NCBI RefSeq assembly: GCF_947492715.1
Contig: NZ_CANLNS010000001.1
Coordinates: 1,302,001 to 1,366,000, forward strand
Length of the DNA: 64,000 nt
Origin: an uncultured Psychroserpens sp.
GTDB lineage: Bacteria > Bacteroidota > Bacteroidia > Flavobacteriales > Flavobacteriaceae
Direction of reading: 5' to 3'
The notes under the pieces are model-generated. The model ran no database searches, had not been told where the DNA came from, and worked only from the letters and a program-made list of their open reading frames with translations. The position numbers were made by a program, and so were the translations under genes. This document shows, in pieces, positions 40,901 to 49,400 of this stretch (position 1 is its first letter; every line of letters starts with the position of its first letter).

Positions 40901-43405
40901 AATCCAGTTGCAACATATCAAGTGGTTGACGATTGTGATAATGGAGATCAATTTTTGATTGATGTTAATATAACAAGTTTAGGTGATGCTACATCACTTA
41001 CGATTTCTAATAATATTGATGCCACAACAGTTCCTGTAACTGCAGTTGGTACATATCAAATTGGACCATTCCCATTTTTAGTGGATGTTGTCGTATCGGT
41101 TAGTAATGATCAAGACGTTAATTGTGTTATTAATAGTAGCCCAATTCAACTATTAGCTTGTCCACCAGAAAATGATAACCCTTGTAACGCTACTGTAGCT
41201 GTTGTAAATAATGATGAATCTTGTGACTTAGTTACACCTGGAACATTAGTTGAAGCGACAGAATCTGGTGTGCCAAGTGGATCATGTGCTGGAAATCCTG
41301 ATGATGATGTGTGGTTCGAATTTGTGGCATTAAATGAAGTACAATTAATATCTCTAGTTAACATTGCTGGTGGCGGATTCAATACAGACCATGCCCTTTA
41401 TGAAGGAACTTGCGATGGTCTAGTAGAAATAGAATGTACAGACGGAACAGCTAGTGTAACACCGCAATTAGTAGTTGGAAATACATATTATATAAGAGTG
41501 TTCTCTGGAGGAAATGATTCTGAAACAACGACGTTTGATTTATGTATCAAAGAGGCACCAACAAACATTATATGTGAAAATGCAGAAAACTTCTGTGCTG
41601 AGCCAGGTGGAGCTTTAACTACATCTAATATTATTGGTATTCCTGATCCTACAGATATTGCTTGTTTATTCTCTGCACCGAATCCAACTTGGAATATCAT
41701 TCAAATTGGAGATCCTGGTTTAATCGAAATAGAAATTTCTCAAGTTGATGATAATGGAAATGGATTAGATGTTGATTTCGTGCTTTGGGGACCTTTCGAT
41801 TCAGTAGAAAATGCTTGTGGTAATTTAGACTTAGGATGTCCTAATCCTGGTGGAGATTGCCCTAATAATACGGCAGATCCAAACTTCTATCCTTTCGGAA
41901 ACATTGTAGATTGTAGTTATTCGTTTATTTCAACAGAAAACTTGACTATAGACAATGCACAAACAGGAGAGATCTATTTATTATTAGTTACCAATTTCTC
42001 CGATGATCCTGGAACAATCTCAATTAGCCAAACAAATACTGGTGGAGATGGTGATGGTGATATCACTGCAGAAATTGAAGTAGATTTAGGTGCAGATCAA
42101 AACTTCTGTGGTTTCCCAGATTTCGTCTTAAACGCAGATTCACCATTCGCAGATACTTATGAGTGGTATGAAGATGGATTTATTATAAATGGAGAAACAG
42201 GACCAACATTAACAGTTTCAACATCTAGTACATATACTGTAATTGCTTATGACGAACAATGTGATGCTCAGGCTCAAGATTCGGTAACTGTTGTATTTGG
42301 TTTAGAACCGGTTGCAAATGCAGTTGCAGACATTGTAACTTGTGATGATATTTCAGCAGATGAAATTGAAGACTTCGATTTAGATATTCAAACTGCTGGA
42401 GTGCTAGGAACACAATCTGCTACAGATTTCAATGTTTCATATCACTTAACATTGGCAGATGCCCAAGCAGATGTAAATCCGTTACCTTTAAATTATACTA
42501 ACACCTCTAACCCACAAACTATCTTTGTGCGAATAGAGGATGCCAATGCAGAATTCTGCTTTGCTACAACAACGTTCGATTTAATTATATCTGGACCAAC
42601 TCCAGATGCTACTAGTGTACCGATTGAAGCGTGTGATGATGATACAGATGGTGTAACATTATTTGACTTAGCAGGACATGATGCAAATATTTTAAATGGA
42701 CAAAGTGCAACAGACTTTACTGTGACCTATTACGAAACTGAAGCAGATGCCGAAGCAGGAACAAATGCTATTGACACTTCTGTTTTATACAGTAGTGCAT
42801 CACAAACGATTTATGCAAGAGTTGAAAGTAACGTTGCTTTTGATTGTTACTCTACAACACCTTTTGATTTAATAGTTAAACCGTTGCCAAGTACAACATT
42901 TGCAACAGATTTTGATTATGAAGTATGTCCTAATGCAACAGTACCTATTTTAATTACGGCGACGGCAAATAACTATACCGAATCTGAAGTGTCGATTGTA
43001 TGGTATCAGGATGGTGGTGTTATTGCAGGAGAGAACGGATTAACCTTACCAGTATTAGAGGCCGGACTTTATGAGATTGAAGTGACCTTTAACGATGCAA
43101 CACAATGTTCTAGTATTACAGCTCAGAACATAATTGAATTAGAAAGTTGTGTTATCCCTCAAGGTATTTCTCCAAATGGAGATGGTATGAATGATACTTT
43201 TGATTTAAGTAGCTACGATGTAAGTAAACTTGAAATATTTAATCGTAATGGAACTTTAGTATATTCTAAAAACAACTATACAAACGAATGGTATGGACAA
43301 ACCAATGATGGTGATGAACTGCCTGTAGGTACCTATTTCTACACGATGGAATATGAAAATGGTAAGCAAAGAAGTGCCTGGGTTTACATACAACGACTTA
43401 ACTAG
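37994..43405 (+). CDS. Giant secreted multidomain protein (choice-of-anchor J, FN3, CUB-like, T9SS type B C-terminal domain)
   Basis: Signal peptide; repeated SADINWTAGG.ETNWEV FN3 modules; C-terminal SPNGDGMNDTFDLSSY...GTYFYTMEYENGKQRSAWVYIQRLN. Confidence 0.9.
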   Translation: MKKVLLSLTFLFAFSLWSASAQITSYPYAEDFESGDGGWVADNTTAGTWALGTPAAAVINTADSGTNAWVTNLTGEYNVDEDSFVVSPVFDLSSLNAPSIEFSIWWNSEFSWDGLVLQSSIDDGNSWQNVGAQGDPNNWYNDGTIGGNPGGQQVGWTGRGATGSGNWVVARHALTGLAGEANVILRFAFGSDGSVQDEGVAFDTVSIFDVSCPEPAGITVSNITATSADINWTAGGSETNWEVAVQPIGTGIPSGPGAMTTNNPYVAPGLTAVTDYEVYVRADCATDGFSNWVGPVNFLSGCAVFVPDYLEGFATITPNCWDEAADGDATTGPTGLGGGDWGADGFLNNGFDGAYKINLWQAAKSDWILSPQFDLTGGPFQVDFDFGIMQFASSTTAGTLGSDDTVQLLISTDNGGSWTSLITFDNTTVVPVTGTQVVYDLTAYAGQIVQFGILGSEGTVDDAEDNDVFVDNFRVRAIPSCQELTGVVVDNVTDTSADVSWTAGGSETSWEVVIQPQGTGVPSGAGTATTNNPYTATPLNPSTAYEVWVRSDCGVDGLSSWVGPIDFTTLNTPPPPPVGVTCASGSSSFIFTENFDQDPPAGWTGTGFDGSNGNWDITAAGANSFGTGPANAFDGGTGNHLEYEATGDATDIASAISPGIDLTTAVDGAELSFFFHAFGDDMGTLNVGIGNDAAGPFTNVFTWVGDLQITDDEAWVPVGINLDAYLGQVIYLEFSYGGAGTGFEGDMSIDFIRVESCGNFCIPPSGITVANITGTTADISWTPNNGETSWEYVVVPSGTGEPTGPGTTVGTPSANITGLNFETEYEVWVRADCGSEFSIWSGPVTFTTTIQTNFDVDCAVGPVNSFLCYGNNDSEIFTYTSSDGSPLNLTINVGEIEGAPFDFLLVTDGNGTVLYNDEGNDGVLDGLSFQSITDTITIQILSDGSVSCQSGSGCCLDGIDFTVACATCINPVATYQVVDDCDNGDQFLIDVNITSLGDATSLTISNNIDATTVPVTAVGTYQIGPFPFLVDVVVSVSNDQDVNCVINSSPIQLLACPPENDNPCNATVAVVNNDESCDLVTPGTLVEATESGVPSGSCAGNPDDDVWFEFVALNEVQLISLVNIAGGGFNTDHALYEGTCDGLVEIECTDGTASVTPQLVVGNTYYIRVFSGGNDSETTTFDLCIKEAPTNIICENAENFCAEPGGALTTSNIIGIPDPTDIACLFSAPNPTWNIIQIGDPGLIEIEISQVDDNGNGLDVDFVLWGPFDSVENACGNLDLGCPNPGGDCPNNTADPNFYPFGNIVDCSYSFISTENLTIDNAQTGEIYLLLVTNFSDDPGTISISQTNTGGDGDGDITAEIEVDLGADQNFCGFPDFVLNADSPFADTYEWYEDGFIINGETGPTLTVSTSSTYTVIAYDEQCDAQAQDSVTVVFGLEPVANAVADIVTCDDISADEIEDFDLDIQTAGVLGTQSATDFNVSYHLTLADAQADVNPLPLNYTNTSNPQTIFVRIEDANAEFCFATTTFDLIISGPTPDATSVPIEACDDDTDGVTLFDLAGHDANILNGQSATDFTVTYYETEADAEAGTNAIDTSVLYSSASQTIYARVESNVAFDCYSTTPFDLIVKPLPSTTFATDFDYEVCPNATVPILITATANNYTESEVSIVWYQDGGVIAGENGLTLPVLEAGLYEIEVTFNDATQCSSITAQNIIELESCVIPQGISPNGDGMNDTFDLSSYDVSKLEIFNRNGTLVYSKNNYTNEWYGQTNDGDELPVGTYFYTMEYENGKQRSAWVYIQRLN

Positions 43406-43469
43406 TAACCAATTAAAATCTTAAATAGAATTCTAAGAATTCAACCAAACTAAAACAAACAACTAACAA

Positions 43470-44372
43470 ATGAAAAAATTTTATATCATTATTGTATTGC
43501 TTATCGCAACACAAGTGTATGGACAGCAAGATCCACAATATACACAGTACATGTATAATATGAATGTAATCAATCCTGCATATGCAGGTTCTAAAGAGAA
43601 TTTATCTTTTGGATTACTTTACCGTACGCAATGGACTGGAATTGATGGAGCTCCAAAAACAGGAACATTTTTCGGACACCTTCCAGTAGGCGAGAAAGTA
43701 GGGATAGGTTTATCTATTATCGCTGATGAAGTTGGGCCAATTAAAGAAACGAATGCGTATGCTGATTTCTCATACACATTGCAACTAGGTGGAGCACACA
43801 GATTAGCTTTTGGTGTTAAAGCAGGAGCTACGTTTCACGATATTGGATTGGCAGGAATTGATTTAATAGATCCAAACGATCCGTTCTTTCAAAATATAAA
43901 TACAACCACTCCTAATATTGGAGCTGGAGCCTTTTACTATACAGATAATTATTATCTGGCACTCTCTGTTCCGAATATCCTAAACTCTGTTCATTTAGAT
44001 GCAAATGGAAATAAATTAGGTTCAGAAGAAGCACATTACTTTCTTACTGGTGGATATGTTTTTCAGTTATCTCCAAACGCTAAGTTAAAACCTTCGTTTT
44101 TAGTGAAATCTGCTTTTAGTGCACCAACATCATTTGATGTTAACCTAAACGCATTATTTTATGAGAAGTTTGAAATAGGTGCTTCGTATAGATTGGATGA
44201 TTCTTTTTCTGGATTAGTCAATTTTGCTATTACACCATCGTTAAGAATTGGATATGCATATGATAATGTAACTTCTGATATTAGAAGGTATGCTCCGGCA
44301 TCTCACGAATTTATGTTATTATTCGATTTAAACTTTCCGAAGAAAGTTTCACGTTCACCAAGATATTTCTAA
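43470..44372 (+). CDS. PorP/SprF family type IX secretion membrane protein
   Basis: QQDPQYTQYMYNMNVINPAYAGSKENLSFGLLYRTQWTGIDGAPKT. Confidence 0.95.
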   Translation: MKKFYIIIVLLIATQVYGQQDPQYTQYMYNMNVINPAYAGSKENLSFGLLYRTQWTGIDGAPKTGTFFGHLPVGEKVGIGLSIIADEVGPIKETNAYADFSYTLQLGGAHRLAFGVKAGATFHDIGLAGIDLIDPNDPFFQNINTTTPNIGAGAFYYTDNYYLALSVPNILNSVHLDANGNKLGSEEAHYFLTGGYVFQLSPNAKLKPSFLVKSAFSAPTSFDVNLNALFYEKFEIGASYRLDDSFSGLVNFAITPSLRIGYAYDNVTSDIRRYAPASHEFMLLFDLNFPKKVSRSPRYF

Positions 44373-44392
44373 TCAGTTAAGCTAAAACAATC

Positions 44393-46306
44393 ATGAAAAA
44401 ATTATTGACACTTTTTACAATAGCAGCATTAAGTAGTTTCAGCTTAATTGCTCAGAATAAAGACACTAAAAAAGCAGATAAGCATTTTAATAAATTTGAA
44501 TTTGTCGAAGCTGCTGAAGATTACGCTAAATTAGTTGAAGATGGTAAAGGAAGTCCTTACGTTTATAGTCAACTAGCAGAATCATATTATAACGTATTTA
44601 ACACTCAAGAAGCAGAACGTTGGTATGCAAAAGCTCTTGAAAGTGCTGATAACCCTGAGATGATTTTCAAATACTCTCAAATGTTAAAAGCCAATGGGAA
44701 ATACGAAGAATCAAATGCTCAAATGAGAAAATTTGCAGGAATGCGTCCTAGTGATGATCGAGCAATAGCATTTAATAAGAACCCTGATTACTTACCTAAA
44801 ATTTTAGAAAAAGGTAAAAAATTCAACATTCAAAACTTAGGGTTTAATACAAAATATTCAGATTTTGGAGGAACACTTCAAGATGGTAAACTTTACATTA
44901 CTTCAGCAAGAAATACGTCTCGTAAAACTTATGGATGGAACGAAGAACCATTTTTGGATATTTATGAGTTGACTAAAAATGATGATGGAACTTACCAAGC
45001 AGGTGCTCTAGTTGAGGACAAAGTAAATACGAAACATCACGAAGGTTTAGTCTCGTTCTCTCCAGATGGAAATACGATGTATTTTTCGAGAGAAAGTTTC
45101 TTTGAGAAAGAATACGAAAAAGATTCTATTACAAAATACAGATACAGTTTATTACACCTTTTCAAGGCAACGAAGTCTGGAGGAAAATGGGGGAATGTTG
45201 AAGGCTTTCCAATGAATAGCGAGAACTACTCTGTTAAGAATCCTTCTGTTAGTGCTGATGGAAAAACACTTTATTTTGCTTCTGATATGCCAGGAGGATA
45301 TGGTTTGTTTGATATTTACAAGGCGTCTATAAATGATGATGGATCTTTAGGAGAGCCTGAAAATATGGGCCAAAAAGTAAATACTCAAGGACAGGAAATG
45401 TTCCCATATATTAGTAGTAACAATACATTATACTTCTCATCTAATGGTCATTTAGGACTTGGAAATTTAGATGTTTTCTATACGAAGGAAGTTGATGGGA
45501 AATTGGCTCCAATACGTAATATAGGAATCCCTATTAATAGTAATGCAGATGATTTTGCCTTTAGCTTAGATGAAGAGACAGAAGAAGGATTTGTTTCTTC
45601 CAACAGAGATGGTGGTTTAGGAGGTGATGACATTTACGCGATAAAGAAACTTCAACCATTATGTGATGTTTTAATTACAGGTATTGTTACAGACTCTAAA
45701 ACTGGAAACCCTATTAATGCAGCATCTGTCACAATGTATGATGATCAAGGAAATAGTGTATTATCTAAGGTGACCAATTCAGATGGTACAGTAGAGTTTA
45801 TCGTTGAATGCGGACAAGGATCAGAGTTGGAAGTGACTATGGATGGATACGAAAGCAGAAAAGTTACAGTTAGCGCTACAGACGAAGAAGAAGTTGAAGT
45901 AGCGATTGCACTCGATCCTATTGAGGTTATAGTAGGCCCTGAAGTTGTTAACCTTGATCCAATTTATTTCGAATTTGATAAATCAAATATTACTGCTCAA
46001 GCGGCCTTTGAACTTGATAAGTTAGTTCAGATCATGAATAAATATCCAGATATGGTTATTAATGCAACGTCACATACAGACAGCAGAGGTTCTGCCCCTT
46101 ATAATGAAAGGTTATCAGATAGAAGAGCAAAAACTACAGTTCAGTATGTTATTTCTAAAGGAATTGACAAAGCCAGAATATCTGGTATGGGTAAAGGAGA
46201 AAGTGAGCCTAAGGTAAATTGTGGCTCGAATTGTACAGATGAAGAACATCAACTGAATAGAAGATCCGAATTTATTATAGTAAGTGGAGGTCCACAAGCG
46301 CAATAA
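44393..46306 (+). CDS. OmpA-family protein with TPR, PD40 and carboxypeptidase-regulatory-like regions
   Basis: C-terminal INATSHTDSRGSAPYNERLSDRRAKTTVQYVISKGI; N-terminal TPR-like and WD40-like segments. Confidence 0.92.
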   Translation: MKKLLTLFTIAALSSFSLIAQNKDTKKADKHFNKFEFVEAAEDYAKLVEDGKGSPYVYSQLAESYYNVFNTQEAERWYAKALESADNPEMIFKYSQMLKANGKYEESNAQMRKFAGMRPSDDRAIAFNKNPDYLPKILEKGKKFNIQNLGFNTKYSDFGGTLQDGKLYITSARNTSRKTYGWNEEPFLDIYELTKNDDGTYQAGALVEDKVNTKHHEGLVSFSPDGNTMYFSRESFFEKEYEKDSITKYRYSLLHLFKATKSGGKWGNVEGFPMNSENYSVKNPSVSADGKTLYFASDMPGGYGLFDIYKASINDDGSLGEPENMGQKVNTQGQEMFPYISSNNTLYFSSNGHLGLGNLDVFYTKEVDGKLAPIRNIGIPINSNADDFAFSLDEETEEGFVSSNRDGGLGGDDIYAIKKLQPLCDVLITGIVTDSKTGNPINAASVTMYDDQGNSVLSKVTNSDGTVEFIVECGQGSELEVTMDGYESRKVTVSATDEEEVEVAIALDPIEVIVGPEVVNLDPIYFEFDKSNITAQAAFELDKLVQIMNKYPDMVINATSHTDSRGSAPYNERLSDRRAKTTVQYVISKGIDKARISGMGKGESEPKVNCGSNCTDEEHQLNRRSEFIIVSGGPQAQ

Positions 46307-46344
46307 TATAAAACAAATATAAAAATGACTAACTAACCAATATA

Positions 46345-46373
46345 AAGCCCTGAATTAATCAAACAGGGCTTTT
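46345..46373 (+). terminator. Intrinsic terminator
   Basis: AAGCCCTG / CAGGGCTT with T-tract. Confidence 0.75.
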
Positions 46374-46443
46374 ATTGTTTATATCTAAAATTGCTACATG
46401 AACTACATGTAAAAGAAAAAGTTTAAAAAAACAACCGACACAC

Positions 46444-49400
46444 ATGAAAAAAATAATCTTTCTCTTTGCGCTCATATTTGCCTGTTCTTGGGCTGAAGCG
46501 CAAACGTATTTACAAGAAAATTTTGATACGGAAATTCCTGCAACATGGACTGTTACCGACGAAGGAGGTGCAACAGGTGATTCTTGGATTTCTGGTCAGC
46601 AAGGAGGCGGAAATAGCCTAAATGGGACTAACTGTGCTATAGTAGATAGTGACTCTAATGGAAATGGAACAGAATTAGTAGAAACATTAACCTCGCCAGT
46701 ATTTGATACAACTGGTGCAACAGCTTTGTTTTTAGATTTTGATCAATTCTATAACAATATAGGTGATGATACCGCTGTTGTTGAAGTTTTTGACGGAACC
46801 AATTGGGTTGAAGTACTTAATCAAACGGCAGATGCCGGAGGGTTTGATGCTCCTGATGAACAACATATTGATATTACTGCGTATTCTAACGCTGCAATGC
46901 AAGTCCGATTTATTTATAATGACGGTAATGTATGGGCTTGGTACTGGTTAGTAGATAACGTTCAAGTTTACAACTCTACTTGTAACTTCCCTTCGGGAAT
47001 TACAGTTACAAATATTACTTCTACATCTGCCGACATAAGCTGGACAGCAGGAGGAACAGAAACAGAGTGGGAAGTTGTAGTTCAACCGTTAGGTACAGGA
47101 GAACCAACGGGTTCAGGAACGGCTACAACAGATAATCCTTTTACGGCAACAGGCTTATCAGCAATTACAGAATATGAGGTTTTTGTAAGAGCCAATTGTG
47201 GCGCTGATGGTTTTAGTATTTGGTCTAGTGTTGGAAATTTTGAATCTGCTTGCGATGTATTCGTACCAGAATACCTAGAAGATTTTACAACAATTATACC
47301 TAATTGTTGGGATGAAGCAGCTGATGGAGATGCAACAACAGGACCTATGAACCTTGGAGGAGGTGATTGGGGACCAGATGGATTTCTAAATAACGGATTT
47401 GATGGTGCTTATAAGATTAATTTATGGCAAGCAGCTAAGAGTGATTGGATAATATCACCTCAGTTTGACTTAACTGGAGGACCATTTCAAGTAGACTTTG
47501 ATTTTGGAATTATGCAATTTGCTAGTAGCACTACTGCCGGAACTTTAGGGTCTGATGATACCGTTCAATTATTTATTAGTACAGATAATGGAACAAGTTG
47601 GACCAACTTAATAACATTTGATAATACTACTGTAGTTCCTGTTACTGGAACACAAGTGGTTTCCGATTTAACAGCTTATTCAGGACAAACTGTGCAATTT
47701 GCAATATTAGGGTCTGAAGGAACTGTTGATGATACCGAAGACAATGATGTTTTTATAGACAACTTTAGAGTTCGATTAATACCATCTTGTCAAGAACCAA
47801 GTGGTTTAACCGTAGCTAATGTTGGAGGAACTACAGCCGATATAAGCTGGACAGCTGGTGGTGCTGAAACAAGTTGGGAGTACGTAGTACAACCTCTTGG
47901 AACAGGTATGCCGTCAGGACCAGGAACAACGGTTGCAATGACATCAGTTAATGAAACAGGATTAACATTCCAAACAGACTACGAAGTTTGGGTTAGAGGT
48001 AATTGTGATGCAGATGGCTTTAGTAGTTGGATTGGTCCAGTTACATTTACAACAACGGTACAATCAGATTATACTATAGATTGTACGCAACCACCAACAC
48101 AAATTAATTATTGTTATGATAATAATGACACAACTAACTGGACATTCACGTCCACAGATGGAAGCCCAATTAGATTAACGTTTAATGCAGGTGGAATTGA
48201 AAGTTGTTGTGACGATATATTAGTATATGATGGAGCAGATAATACAGCACCATTAATTTACCAAGGAAATAATGGCGGAGATCTTTCAGGATTACAATTT
48301 GATTCGACAGGAGATACAATGTTTATGGAAATTGATGCTGATGGATCTGTAAGTTGTGCTTCAGGAAGTTTCTGTTGTACAACTCAATGGGATTTTACTG
48401 TGGCTTGTGCAACTTGTGTGCAGCCTGAAGCAACTTATAGCGTGGTATCTAACTGTACAGTTGGACCAGAATTCTTTGTCGATGTAGACTTAACTAGTTT
48501 AGGTTCGGCGACATCAATTACACTTAGTGACGATCAAGGAAGTGCTGACCAAACAGTTAGTGCTACTGGTATTGTAACATTTGGACCTTATGATAATAAT
48601 ACTCCAGTTGTTATTTCTGTGGCTAATGATGACGATCCTAACTGTATGCTTACGAGTGAATCGCTAACACAAGAGTTTTGTATTGATAATATTGTTGATT
48701 GTTCAGCAGGACCTTTAAATGCTTTCTATTGTTATGAAAATAATGATGCAAACCAATTCTCTTATACAAGTTCAGATGGTTCACCAGTAAGAATTACAAT
48801 CAACTCTGGTGAAATTGAAGGAGATCCTTTTGATTTCTTAGTTGTTTTAGATACTGATGGTGTAACAGAATTGTATAATGGAGAAGGTAATGATGGTGTT
48901 CTTGACGGATTGGTATTCCAATCTACAGGAGATACGATTTTCTTCCAAATTACTTCAGACGGTTCTGTAAGTTGTTCATCTGGAAGTTTCTGTTGTTCTG
49001 ATGGGATAGATTATACAGTGACATGTGCAACTTGTGTAAATCCTACAGCAACTTATCAAGTTATTGACGATTGTGATAACGGAGATCAATTCTTAATTGA
49101 CGTTAATGTAGCATCTTTAGGTGATGCAACGTCATTGACAATCTCTAATAATATTGATGCTAATACAGTGGCTGCAACAGCAGCTGGTGTTTACCAGGTT
49201 GGACCATTTCCATTTGGTGTAGATGTTGTTGTTACAATTAACAATGACCAAGATGCTAACTGTGTTATCAATAGTGATGCAATTCAATTATTAGCATGTC
49301 CTCCAGACAACGACAATCCTTGCGATGCTACAGTTGCAGGAGTTAATGCTGACGATAGTTGTGATATTATTACTCCAGGAACCTTATTAGAAGCAACGCC

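Noticed and set aside
38074-42413. Several short minus-strand ORFs within the giant adhesin
   Set aside because: Arise from stop-poor Asp/Thr/Gly-rich coding sequence read in antisense.
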